Below, in pieces: positions 1 to 9,692 of a DNA stretch of 64,000 nt. Position 1 is the first letter of the stretch; each line of letters starts with the position of its first letter. Under the pieces are notes generated by a model. The model was not told the DNA's origin. It did no database searches and was given only the letters and a program-made list of their open reading frames with translations. The position numbers and the translations under genes are program-made. Source of the stretch: Craterilacuibacter sinensis. GTDB taxonomy: Bacteria; Pseudomonadota; Gammaproteobacteria; Burkholderiales; Chromobacteriaceae. The stretch lies in the NCBI RefSeq assembly GCF_009831765.1, contig NZ_WSSB01000006.1, positions 1 to 64,000 of the forward strand. The letters are read 5' to 3'.

Positions 1-27
1 TAATCACCACGAGACAACAGATACAAG

Positions 28-62
28 GGTGGGTTAGCCGCTGACAAGCGGCGTAACCCACC
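28..62. repeat. REP-like palindrome (GGTGGGTTA family)
   Basis: Imperfect inverted repeat with arms GGTGGGTTAGCCGC and GCGGCGTAACCCACC (one bulged base). The same family recurs at 47.55-47.65 kb. It lies just downstream of the minus-strand NERD gene, a usual location for REP elements. Confidence 0.6.
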
Positions 63-133
63 AAGGTATTGGTAATCAGCGTAGCCGCCGGTGAGTTACA
101 CCCTCCGGTTTGTCTACCCCGCTCCTGCGAGAT

Positions 134-1156
134 TTAATCCGGATTGGTCCAGTACAGTTCGGAGCGCTTGCAATCGGAACATTCGCGATAGAAAAGCTTG
201 CCGTCCTTGCGGATGCGTTCCCGGTGCCCATCAATCGCGCAGCCTGTCTGTATCGGGGTATTGCCGTCACATTCCTTGCACTTGAAGTAGTAGCCGTATT
301 TTCCGTAGCTAATAGCCAAGGTTTTTCCTTGGCAGTGGCGGCAGCTTATTTCAATGGGGGCGGGAAGTTCCGGTTTGATTGTTACAGGGGCTGCCTGTTG
401 TTCTGGAACGGAAGCAATGGCAGGTACAGCAGGTCTGGGCGTAAATGTCTTGGCGGCTGATGTGTGTTGCGGAATATGCAAGGCTGCCATTTGACGTGCA
501 ATGCCTTCCAGTGTTTCCGAACTCACCATTTTGGCGACGGAACCTATCGCGCCAATAATGCCTTCCTGCTCAATGGCACGCTCGCGGGCTTTCTTGAAAT
601 CGTCGGCCTTGATAATGGCGCGGGTGTCGAATTTTTTCGGGCGGTCGATGCGGGTGCCGGGACTGACGAGTATGAATGATGAAAATGAAGGCATCAGACG
701 CAGGCCTAATCGTGTCGGCCACTCTATTTGTTGGACTGCATCTTTCAGTACCGAGATGTGGCGTTCATTTTGTGCGAGCGGAGATGGCATGCCTTCATGG
801 GTTTTTTTGTAACTGTTCCAGCGCATAAACTCCCCGTCCTCGGTGATTTTCATCGAGTCCTTGAGGTGCTTGGTTTCCAGTACATAAATTTCCAGCATGC
901 GATCTATCAGCAAGTGGTCGATCTGGGCGACTCGGCCATTGATTTCCAGTCTCAGATCATGGATCACGGCCACATTTTTTGAAGTAGTAAAGTCGAAATC
1001 GAGCAAATAGGCTGCTTCTTTTTCGCCCTTGATGCCGGCACGCATGATGCGGAGTTTTTCTTCGATGCGGGTCTTGGTCTTGGGATCTGCCTTGCCAAGC
1101 AGATTCTCCAGTTGGGCAAGTAGGGGCTGTTTGTCGTCGGTAGACTTGATGAGCAT
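134..1156 (-). CDS. NERD-domain (nuclease-related) protein with C-terminal zinc-binding cysteines
   Basis: Predicted cytosolic protein of 340 residues. The N-terminal half matches the NERD domain: G41-IKGE-E46 start motif, QID at 79-81 and ETKHL at 94-98, giving the D-ExK arrangement of endonuclease-like folds. A Pro/Ala-rich linker (about 235-268) leads to a C-terminal region with seven cysteines (CxxC at 272/275, CxxC at 293/296, C306, CxxC at 326/329), resembling topoisomerase-type zinc ribbons. NERD proteins are thought to process DNA, but the substrate is unknown. The gene stands alone and is divergent from ggt. Family call is good; function is inference. Confidence 0.75.
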   Translation of the reverse strand: MLIKSTDDKQPLLAQLENLLGKADPKTKTRIEEKLRIMRAGIKGEKEAAYLLDFDFTTSKNVAVIHDLRLEINGRVAQIDHLLIDRMLEIYVLETKHLKDSMKITEDGEFMRWNSYKKTHEGMPSPLAQNERHISVLKDAVQQIEWPTRLGLRLMPSFSSFILVSPGTRIDRPKKFDTRAIIKADDFKKARERAIEQEGIIGAIGSVAKMVSSETLEGIARQMAALHIPQHTSAAKTFTPRPAVPAIASVPEQQAAPVTIKPELPAPIEISCRHCQGKTLAISYGKYGYYFKCKECDGNTPIQTGCAIDGHRERIRKDGKLFYRECSDCKRSELYWTNPD

Positions 1157-1552
1157 ATGCTTGGGCTACGTAGATATTTCTATGGCATTCTACTCGCGCG
1201 GCAGGATGATGTCTTTGGGTTATCTCCCTGAGCGCAATGGAGCGAGGGAATGCGGGCAGGGTCATGGTCTCGATAAAAGATGTGACCGAAAAAGGTGACC
1301 CGCAGCCACTTCGCAACCCCGCACCAACGGCGCCCGCCAATACGCCTCGCGCCTGCGCTACACCTCTCGTCCTGATTGAAAATATCACCACGCTGTTTAA
1401 GTCCCTCTGTTAATTAGCTTTTCCTAATATATAAACGTCGTTGCTTTACATTCACATGTATGAAATGTAAATATGTCGTGCAGGGCATGGCAAAGTGCCG
1501 GCATCAGGCATGGCCATGCTGCTGATTCGTGAAAAACAAGGGGAAATCATCA
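1157..1552. other. Intergenic region between the NERD gene and ggt
   Basis: About 395 bases with no supported gene; the open frames here lack ribosome-binding sites and family resemblance. It must hold the divergent promoters of the NERD gene and ggt. The only clear structure is the palindrome at 1445-1471. Confidence 0.5.
1445..1471. promoter_or_regulatory. Candidate operator upstream of ggt
   Basis: Arms TTTACATT and AATGTAAA are perfect 8-base inverted repeats separated by 11 bases that contain ACATGT. The element lies about 80 bases upstream of the ggt start in an otherwise AT-rich stretch (TATATAAA just before it), as expected for a transcription-factor site over a promoter. The cognate regulator is unknown. 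Confidence 0.45.
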
Positions 1553-3232
1553 ATGTTGTCAATCAAGTATGTACACGGTGGTGTGTTGTCTGCCGTGATC
1601 TGGTCTGCATCGCAAGGCGTGATGGCCGCAACTGCACCACTGGCGGCGGGAGCGGTGGCGGCACCGGATCAGTATGGCGCGCAGGTGGCCGAGCAGATTC
1701 TGAAAGCCGGTGGCAATGCGGTGGATGCGGCGGTGGCGACCGCGTTTGCGCTGGCCGTGACCTATCCGGAAGCCGGCAATATCGGTGGCGGCGGTTTCAT
1801 GACCATCTACCACAACGGTAAACCCTATTTCCTCGACTATCGCGAGGTGGCGCCCAAGGCGGCGACCCGCAATATGTATCTGGATGCCAAGGGCGAGGTG
1901 ATCGAGAACCTGAGCCTGGTCGGCGCCCGCGCTGCCGGCGTGCCCGGCACGGTGATGGGGCTGTGGGATGCGCATCAGCGCTTTGGCAAACTGAAGTGGG
2001 CCGAGCTTATCAAGCCGGCGATCCACTTTGCCGAGCAGGGTTTTGTCGTGGCGCCGGGGCAGTTCCAGTACCGCGAGGATGCGGTGAAGTTCTTCGGCGA
2101 CAAGACCAACTTCGCAAGCTATTTTGGCGCGATGAAAGCCGGCGAGACCTTCCGCCAGCCAGAGCTGGCCGAAACGCTGCGCCGTATCTCGAAATACGGT
2201 GCCAAAGATTTCTATCAGGGCAAGACGGCCGGCTTGCTGGTGGCGCAGATGAAGGCGGACAACGGCCTGATTTCTGCTGCCGACCTGCGTGACTACCGCG
2301 CCAAGTGGCGCGAGCCGATCAAGATCAGCTGGCGCGGCAATAAGGTCTACACGGCACCACCGCCCAGCTCCGGCGGGATTGCCCTGCAGCAACTGCTGAC
2401 CATCAAGGAAAACCGTGCCGCCGACTTTAAGGGTGTGGCGCACAATTCGGCACAATACATCCACCTGCTGTCCGAGATTGAAAAGCGCGTGTTTGCCGAC
2501 CGCGCCGATTATCTGGGCGACCCGGACTTCTCCAAAGTGCCGGTGAAGCAGCTGACCGACAACGCCTATCTGGCCCGTCGTGCCGCGGAAGTCAATCCTA
2601 AGGCCATTTCGCCGACCGAGAAGGTGAAGCCGGGTCTGGAAACACGCCAGACCACGCATTTCTCCATCGTCGACAAGTGGGGCAATGCGGTAGGCAACAC
2701 CTATACGCTGAACTGGGACTTCGGCAGCGGCGTGGTGGTGAAGGGTGCGGGCTTTTTGCTGAACGACGAGATGGATGACTTCAGTGCCAAGCCGGGCGTG
2801 GCTAACGCCTTTGGCGTGGTGGGCAAGGACGCCAACGCGATCGAGCCGGGCAAGCGCATGCTGTCGTCGATGAGCCCGACCATCGTGACGCGCGATGGCA
2901 AGGTGGCAATGGTGCTGGGCACGCCGGGCGGCTCGCGCATCTTTACCTCCATCTTCCAGGTGCTGAACAATGTGTACGACTACAATATGCCGCTGCAGCA
3001 GGCCGTGGCAGCGCAGCGCGTACACCATCAGCTGCTGCCCAAGGACACGATCTTCTTTGATGCCTATGCACCGCTCGCGGGCAAGCAGGCCGAAGAGCTG
3101 AAGGCCATGGGTTACACGCTGGAAGACCAAGGCTGGAATATGGGCGACATCCAGGCGATCCGCATTAACGGCAACATGCCTGAAACCGCATCCGATCCGC
3201 GCGGTCGTGGCGTTGGCCGTATCGTGAAGTAA
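1553..3232 (+). CDS. ggt: Gamma-glutamyltransferase (glutathione hydrolase), periplasmic
   Basis: Cleaves gamma-glutamyl bonds of glutathione and transfers the glutamyl group to water or amino acids, in the periplasm. The product is 559 residues from the ATG at 1553, chosen because AAGGGG sits 9 bases upstream; an in-frame GTG at 1529 adds 8 residues. An N-terminal signal peptide ends at about VMA/A. The glycine-rich NIGGGGF motif and the autoprocessing site TTHFSIVD, with the nucleophile threonine at about residue 367, are present, so the precursor should mature into large and small subunits. The SPTIV and GTPGGSRIF stretches of the small subunit are intact. Monocistronic, ending in a strong shared terminator. 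Confidence 0.95.
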   Translation: MLSIKYVHGGVLSAVIWSASQGVMAATAPLAAGAVAAPDQYGAQVAEQILKAGGNAVDAAVATAFALAVTYPEAGNIGGGGFMTIYHNGKPYFLDYREVAPKAATRNMYLDAKGEVIENLSLVGARAAGVPGTVMGLWDAHQRFGKLKWAELIKPAIHFAEQGFVVAPGQFQYREDAVKFFGDKTNFASYFGAMKAGETFRQPELAETLRRISKYGAKDFYQGKTAGLLVAQMKADNGLISAADLRDYRAKWREPIKISWRGNKVYTAPPPSSGGIALQQLLTIKENRAADFKGVAHNSAQYIHLLSEIEKRVFADRADYLGDPDFSKVPVKQLTDNAYLARRAAEVNPKAISPTEKVKPGLETRQTTHFSIVDKWGNAVGNTYTLNWDFGSGVVVKGAGFLLNDEMDDFSAKPGVANAFGVVGKDANAIEPGKRMLSSMSPTIVTRDGKVAMVLGTPGGSRIFTSIFQVLNNVYDYNMPLQQAVAAQRVHHQLLPKDTIFFDAYAPLAGKQAEELKAMGYTLEDQGWNMGDIQAIRINGNMPETASDPRGRGVGRIVK

Positions 3233-3312
3233 TTGCCGGCATGATTCCGGATGTGCTGCGGCATGTCCGGGAGGGCTTGCGGTTTATTGCACGCCCTGTA
3301 CCACAAATGAAG

Positions 3313-3345
3313 AAGGCCCGCCTGCCATCACGGCAGGCGGGCCTT
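3313..3345. terminator. Bidirectional terminator between ggt and the glycine-zipper lipoprotein gene
   Basis: Perfect 14-base stem (AAGGCCCGCCTGCC / GGCAGGCGGGCCTT) with a 5-base loop between two convergent genes. There is no long U-run on either side. Confidence 0.7.
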
Positions 3346-3358
3346 GCTGATGTGGCTG

Positions 3359-3565
3359 TTACTTGACACCGTGACCGATGGCGCCGCCGATGGCTGCACC
3401 GCCTACGGTGCCCAGCGTGCCGCCATTCGTCAGTACCGAGCCTGCGACACCGCCGATGGCGGCACCAACGGCGGCATTTTTTTGCTTCTGGCTCATGCCG
3501 GCACAGCCTGCCATGCTTGCGGCTAGGGTGAGGATCAGTAGCGAGCGGGTGAGCGTGGTTTTCAT
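3359..3565 (-). CDS. Small glycine-zipper lipoprotein (OsmB-like)
   Basis: A 68-residue lipoprotein. The start at 3565 is fixed by AGGAGT 9 bases upstream and by the signal sequence; a longer frame is open upstream but does not look coding. Lipobox MAGC places the lipidated cysteine at residue 21. The mature part carries alternating glycine-zipper segments (AAVGAAIGGVAG, GTVGGAAIGGAIG) of the kind in OsmB/SlyB/YMGG proteins that insert in or pack against the outer membrane. OsmB homologues are osmotic-stress induced; here the role is inferred only from composition. Confidence 0.8.
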   Translation of the reverse strand: MKTTLTRSLLILTLAASMAGCAGMSQKQKNAAVGAAIGGVAGSVLTNGGTLGTVGGAAIGGAIGHGVK

Positions 3566-4026
3566 GATTGGTACTCCTGGGTAGCGGGTAGGATGGATAA
3601 GCCTGTGCCCGGCGGCATCCATCCTTTTGCCCGGTTTGTATCGTCCTGGTGAATGAAGCCTGCCGCCAATCATGGATGCAAGTGCCGTATATGGCCAGAC
3701 ATCAGGCGTAAGGCTGGGCATGGACGATAAAAATGAAAGAGAGCGACATCCTTCGCCAGGTTCGCATCCCGTCATTGTGCGCTCAAGCATAAAAGCTTGA
3801 ACGACAGAGGCGTGCTTGCCAGTGCACGGTCGGTGTCGCATGGCCGTTTGTTTTGTTGTAGCCCGTGCCTGCCTTTTTGCACCCTGCAAGCTTGTCTGTG
3901 TGTTGCGGGTATCGTGCTCACGCGCTGTGTTGGCGCCTGATTAGTTGATATGGGTAATTGCTTGTCTTTCTTTAGCCTGATTTGTAAAATCGGCAGCCCG
4001 AATGCTTTTGTTTTTTGCCCGTCTGT
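3566..4026. other. Intergenic region, no supported gene
   Basis: About 460 bases between the divergent lipoprotein and YkgJ-like genes. Overlapping open frames have no credible start or homology. A short AT-rich hairpin (TCAAGC/GCTTGA near 3783-3799) is the only structure noticed. It should hold both promoters. Confidence 0.4.
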
Positions 4027-4344
4027 ATGTCGCAATGCCAATCTTGTGGCGCTTGCTGCGCCAGTTTTCGCGTGTCTTTTTATTGGGCCGAAACCAGTGA
4101 TGGTGGCGGCACTGTCCCAGCCGAACTCACCGAAGAACTTGATCCATGGCGCCGTTGCATGCGCGGCACCTGGTCGGATCTTCCCTTATGTGTGGCTTTG
4201 CAAGGCGAGGTCGGCACACAGGTGTCGTGTGCCATTTATCCGGACCGGCCGTCGACTTGCCATGATGTGCGCGAAGGTGATGCGCAGTGCCTGCGTGCAC
4301 GTGAACGCTGGGGCTTAAGCGTCCCGCAGCTTATCTCTGCATAG
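4027..4344 (+). CDS. YkgJ-family cysteine-cluster protein
   Basis: A 105-residue cytosolic protein with an N-terminal CQSCGACC cluster followed by FRVSFYWAE, closely resembling E. coli YkgJ, and further cysteines (C48, C58, C71, C82) including CAIYPDRPSTC typical of the family. The clustered cysteines are proposed to bind zinc or an iron-sulfur centre; biochemical function is unknown. The ATG at 4027 is preferred because family members begin just before the first CxxC; a TTG at 4015 is in frame. The ribosome-binding site is weak. Confidence 0.8.
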   Translation: MSQCQSCGACCASFRVSFYWAETSDGGGTVPAELTEELDPWRRCMRGTWSDLPLCVALQGEVGTQVSCAIYPDRPSTCHDVREGDAQCLRARERWGLSVPQLISA

Positions 4345-4419
4345 CAAGGACGGTTTTGCTGCGCTCAGTTGAACCCGCTGACAGAAGGGTGCCTGTGCGC
4401 GTATAGGGCAGGTGCGTCT

Positions 4420-4845
4420 TTATTTGCAGCGGTTCAGGCTGGCATCGGTACCCAGGTATTGCGCCAGCGCATTTTGCATGGCGCTGCTGGTGTTGCCGAA
4501 GGTTTTGACGCTGCAGTCGCTTTGGAATACGTAGCCTGCCAGATCCCGTGTTTTGGGGCTGTAAAAGATCGCGGCATTATTGTCAAAGCAGTTGTGCTGC
4601 TCGCACATGCTGTAGAGGTAATAGGTCTGGCCGTTCAGGGTGAGTTTTTCGCCCGGCGATTGCGGCCCCGAGGCCAGCGCGGCGTAGTTGCCCGGCTGGA
4701 TTTTCTCGATTTCTTTCTTGATGCTGATAGCGAGGCCGCGCTCCTGTCTGATGACATCGAACAGATAGGCCTGATAGCGGTCTGCGGCATGTGCGCAGGT
4801 GGCAAGGCCGGCCAGAAGCAGCCCCAAGATGAGCGGATACTTCAT
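4420..4845 (-). CDS. ivy: Ivy-type C-type lysozyme inhibitor, periplasmic
   Basis: A 141-residue exported protein with signal peptide cleaved after AHA (about residue 20). The diagnostic loop CEQHNC (residues 81-86) corresponds to the CKPHDC loop with which Ivy blocks the lysozyme active site; the flanking GQTYYLYSMCEQ and NNAAIFYSPKT context also fits. Additional cysteines at 111 and 140 could form a disulfide. Start set by AAGGAAC upstream of the ATG at 4845. It would protect peptidoglycan from host or predator lysozymes. It follows ppk2 on the same strand after a 51-base gap, so the two may be cotranscribed. Confidence 0.8.
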   Translation of the reverse strand: MKYPLILGLLLAGLATCAHAADRYQAYLFDVIRQERGLAISIKKEIEKIQPGNYAALASGPQSPGEKLTLNGQTYYLYSMCEQHNCFDNNAAIFYSPKTRDLAGYVFQSDCSVKTFGNTSSAMQNALAQYLGTDASLNRCK

Positions 4846-4896
4846 GCTGCGTTCCTTGTGGGGTGGGGATGGCACCGCTGGCGGCGCCATCAGGCT

Positions 4897-5928
4897 TTAA
4901 AAGCTGGCAACGTCCTTTTCCAGCTCGCTTAGCAAGGAGGTCGGCCCGGCAATGCGGGCGTCCGGCAGGCAAGCGACTTTCGGATTCTTGTCCGGATAAT
5001 CGAGCAGATGCAGGAAGTGGCGGATGCAGTTAAGGCGTGCCCGCTTCTTGTCGTCGGATTTGATGACGGTCCAGGGCGCGTCGGCGGTGTCGGTATGGAA
5101 GAACATGGCCTTTTTGGCTGCGGTGTAATCGTCCCATTTATCCAGCGACTGGATGTCGATAGGCGACAGTTTCCAGTGCTTGAGCGGGTCGTCGCGGCGC
5201 GAGACAAAGCGGCGCAACTGTTCTTCGCGACTGACCGAGAACCAGAATTTGAATAGCCGGATACCGCTATTGACCAGCATGCGTTCGATTTGCGGAGTCT
5301 GGCGCATGAATTCCAGGTATTCGGTCGGGCTGCAAAAGCCCATCACCCGCTCGACGCCGGCGCGGTTATACCAGGAGCGGTCAAAAAACACGATCTCGCC
5401 TGCCGTTGGCAGGTTTTGCACGTAGCGCTGGAAATACCATTGCCCGCGCTCGACTTCGGTCGGCTTTTCCAGTGCCACCACCCGCGCGCCGCGCGGATTC
5501 AGGTGTTCCATATAGCGCTTGATGGTGCCGCCTTTACCGGCGGCATCGCGCCCTTCGAACAGGACGACGATTTTCTGCCCGCTTTCGCGTACCCAGTTCT
5601 GCACCTTCAACAGCTCGATTTGCAGCTCGGCCTTTTGCCGTTCGTATTCGGCGCGGCGCATGCGCGTGCGGTAAGGGTAGTCAGCCGGTAGCGGCGCTTC
5701 GGTGCTGTCCTCGCTGCTGCCTGGTGGTGCCTTGGCTACCAGCGTGGCGATCGGTGCATGGCTGATGGCTTCTATATCCCTGATCGACTGCTCATGCGCT
5801 TTTTGCGTGGCGCTTGCGGTCGGCGTGCGCGGTTTGCGGGGGGCGCGGGCAGGTTTGGCTGGCGGCGTGGCCGCGGCCATGTCCCCGGCCGGCACGTCGG
5901 TGATGGGAGGATTTGTTTTCTGGGTCAT
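4897..5928 (-). CDS. ppk2: Polyphosphate kinase 2
   Basis: Transfers phosphate between polyphosphate and nucleotides; cytosolic. The 343-residue product has an Ala/Pro/Lys-rich tail of about 80 residues, then the PPK2 core: Walker [11 protein letters not shown] (126-135), the [20 protein letters not shown] segment, and Walker B/lid [13 protein letters not shown] (181-193). The C-terminal [16 protein letters not shown] and [15 protein letters not shown] motifs are those of one-domain PPK2 enzymes. Start taken at 5928 (MTQK), preceded by AGAGGT; the longer frame to 5979 adds residues with no homology. Nucleotide preference cannot be read from sequence. Divergent from glnS. Confidence 0.92.
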   Translation of the reverse strand: MTQKTNPPITDVPAGDMAAATPPAKPARAPRKPRTPTASATQKAHEQSIRDIEAISHAPIATLVAKAPPGSSEDSTEAPLPADYPYRTRMRRAEYERQKAELQIELLKVQNWVRESGQKIVVLFEGRDAAGKGGTIKRYMEHLNPRGARVVALEKPTEVERGQWYFQRYVQNLPTAGEIVFFDRSWYNRAGVERVMGFCSPTEYLEFMRQTPQIERMLVNSGIRLFKFWFSVSREEQLRRFVSRRDDPLKHWKLSPIDIQSLDKWDDYTAAKKAMFFHTDTADAPWTVIKSDDKKRARLNCIRHFLHLLDYPDKNPKVACLPDARIAGPTSLLSELEKDVASF

Positions 5929-6088
5929 GAGTGGACCTCTTCCTTTGATGATCTTGTTTGCCATCCATGATGCTAGCATGGTTTTTTGTGTGGTGACGCG
6001 GGAAAACGGGGCGCAAATTGCAGTACTCGGAAAGAATCGTCTGATCGGTTACAATTCCCCGATTCGACGTTTGCAACAGACATTCAAA

Positions 6089-7774
<1,686 letters not shown>

Positions 7775-7875
7775 GTTGTAGCGCTGGCCGCTGCTATCCG
7801 TAGCGGCTGCAACAGACGGCAGGGCGATATGCTCCTGCCGGTTTTCTTGAAGTAAAAAAGACAGGTTTTAACATC

Positions 7876-9249
7876 ATGCTGAGCCTCTATAACACCCTGA
7901 CCCGACAGAAAGAAGTCTTCCAACCGATCGAACCTGGCAAGGTACGCATGTATGTGTGCGGGATGACGGTGTACGACCTCTGTCACATCGGGCATGCACG
8001 GATGTTGGCGGCGTTTGATGTGATCTATCGTTGGATGCAGGCCTCCGGCTACGACGTAACCTATGTGCGCAATATCACCGATATCGACGACAAGATCATC
8101 AAGCGGGCGGCCGAGCGCGGCATCCTGCCGCAGGAACTGGTCGAGGGTACGATTGCCGACATGCATCAGGATGCGGCTGCGCTGGGCTTGCTGCCGCCGA
8201 CGTTCGAGCCGCGCGCGACCCAGCACGTTGCGGGCATGATCGCGATGATCGAGCAGCTGATCGCCAACAACAAGGCCTATGCCGCCGCCAATGGTGACGT
8301 TTACTATGCCGTGCGCGAGTTTGAAGGTTACGGCAAGCTGTCCGGCAAAAAGCTGGATGATATGCGTGCCGGCGAGCGTATCGAGGTTGACCCGTTCAAG
8401 CGCGACCCGATGGACTTTGTGTTGTGGAAAGCGGCCAAGCCGGGCGAGCCATCCTGGACCAGTCCGTGGGGCGAGGGGCGTCCGGGCTGGCATATCGAAT
8501 GCTCGGTGATGAGCTGCTTCCATCTGGGCGAGCATTTCGATATCCACGGTGGTGGCGAAGACCTGCAATTCCCGCACCACGAAAACGAAATTGCCCAGTC
8601 CGAGGGCGCGCATGGCCACCAGTACGTCAACTACTGGCTGCATAACGGCTTTATCAACGTCGACGGCACCAAGATGTCCAAGAGTCTGGGCAACTTCTTC
8701 ACCATCCGTGATGTGCTGCAGCATTTCGATGGCGAAGTCGTGCGCTTCTTTATCGTGCGCAGCCACTATCGCAGCCCGGTCAACTTTACCGACGGCATCC
8801 TGCATGATGCGCGCCAGGGGCTGACCCGTCTGTATACCGCCTTGCGTGATCTGGATCTGCCTGCCTCTGCCGGCATCGACTGGAACCAGCCGTATGCGGC
8901 ACGCTTCAAGGCGGCGATGGATGACGATTTCAACACCTCGGAAGCTGTTGCCGTATTGTTCGAACTGGCAGGTGAAGTCAACAAGAACAAGGATGCCGTG
9001 CTGGCGCGCCTGATGAAGGATCTGGCCGGTTTGCTGGGCCTGCTGCAACGCGAGCCCGAGGCCTTCCTGCAAGGGGGTGTCGGCGAGGAGGCTATTTCGG
9101 CCGAGGCTATCGATGCCTTGATCGTGGCGCGTCGCGATGCGCGCGCAGCCAGAAACTGGGCCGAGTCCGACCGCATTCGTGACGAGCTGACCGCCAAGGG
9201 CATCGTGCTGGAAGACAGCGCCGGCACCACCACCTGGCGTCGTGCCTGA
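7876..9249 (+). CDS. cysS: Cysteinyl-tRNA synthetase
   Basis: Charges tRNA-Cys. 457 residues, the usual length. The zinc ligand C28 in [15 protein letters not shown], the HIGH motif (37-40), GWHIECSVM with the second zinc cysteine, FPHHENE and KMSKS (266-270) are all intact. It follows glnS after about 100 bases, which contain an imperfect hairpin but no clear terminator, so coupling with glnS is possible. Confidence 0.97.
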   Translation: MLSLYNTLTRQKEVFQPIEPGKVRMYVCGMTVYDLCHIGHARMLAAFDVIYRWMQASGYDVTYVRNITDIDDKIIKRAAERGILPQELVEGTIADMHQDAAALGLLPPTFEPRATQHVAGMIAMIEQLIANNKAYAAANGDVYYAVREFEGYGKLSGKKLDDMRAGERIEVDPFKRDPMDFVLWKAAKPGEPSWTSPWGEGRPGWHIECSVMSCFHLGEHFDIHGGGEDLQFPHHENEIAQSEGAHGHQYVNYWLHNGFINVDGTKMSKSLGNFFTIRDVLQHFDGEVVRFFIVRSHYRSPVNFTDGILHDARQGLTRLYTALRDLDLPASAGIDWNQPYAARFKAAMDDDFNTSEAVAVLFELAGEVNKNKDAVLARLMKDLAGLLGLLQREPEAFLQGGVGEEAISAEAIDALIVARRDARAARNWAESDRIRDELTAKGIVLEDSAGTTTWRRA

Positions 9250-9290
9250 CTTGTTTTGCCCTGCTGTGGCGGCGTGCCGTCGCAGCAGGC

Positions 9291-9319
9291 TTGTCAAGCC
9301 TTGCTAAAGCGCGGATAAT
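9291..9319 (+). promoter_or_regulatory. Sigma70-type promoter of rpmE
   Basis: TTGTCA (-35, 9291-9296) and GATAAT (-10, 9314-9319) separated by exactly 17 bases, about 60 bases upstream of the rpmE start. Close to consensus and in the right place for a ribosomal-protein gene. Confidence 0.65.
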
Positions 9320-9378
9320 CCCCGCTTTCTCCAAGCAGTGCAGGCAAAACCCCTGCACCCGTAACCCAAGGAAATATG

Positions 9379-9594
9379 ATGAAACCAGAAATCCACCCGA
9401 ATTACAAAGACCTGTCGGTAACTTGCTCTTGCGGCAACCAGTTCACCACCAAGTCCACCATGGCTAAAGACGCATTCACGATCGAAGTTTGCTCGCAGTG
9501 CCACCCGTTCTACACCGGCAAGCAGAAGATTGTTGACACCGCAGGCCGTGTTGACCGCTTCAACCAGCGTTTCAGCAACTTCTACAAGCGTTAA
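9379..9594 (+). CDS. rpmE: 50S ribosomal protein L31, zinc-binding type
   Basis: A 71-residue L31 with all four zinc cysteines (CSCG near residue 16 and CSQC near residue 36), so it is the C+ form normally used when zinc is sufficient. Two adjacent ATGs exist (9376 and 9379); the second has the better spacing from AAGGAA and matches the usual MKxxIHP start. Own promoter upstream and strong terminator downstream. Confidence 0.95.
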   Translation: MKPEIHPNYKDLSVTCSCGNQFTTKSTMAKDAFTIEVCSQCHPFYTGKQKIVDTAGRVDRFNQRFSNFYKR

Positions 9595-9617
9595 TCGCTG
9601 GCAGAATGTATGCAGTC

Positions 9618-9642
9618 AAAGGCAGCCTAGGCTGCCTTTTTC
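9618..9642 (+). terminator. Intrinsic terminator of rpmE
   Basis: Perfect 10-base stem AAAGGCAGCC / GGCTGCCTTT followed by a T-run, starting 24 bases after the rpmE stop codon. Confidence 0.85.
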
Positions 9643-9692
9643 ATTTTCTGTTACCCTGATTTTTTCCCTGCCTCCTATGGCCAGGCTCGCAA

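Noticed and set aside
1157-1391. Coding remnant upstream of ggt (144-codon minus-strand frame from 1391)
   Set aside because: The frame mostly overlaps the NERD gene in another phase and its unique part has no recognisable motif.
1559-3130. 523-codon open frame antisense to ggt
   Set aside because: Shadow of GC-rich codon usage; the sense strand is an unmistakable gamma-glutamyltransferase. The same applies to long antisense frames opposite aacS, liuB, dctA and nrdA.
7775-7875. Hairpin between glnS and cysS as a terminator
   Set aside because: The stem is imperfect and no T-run follows; not strong enough to list.
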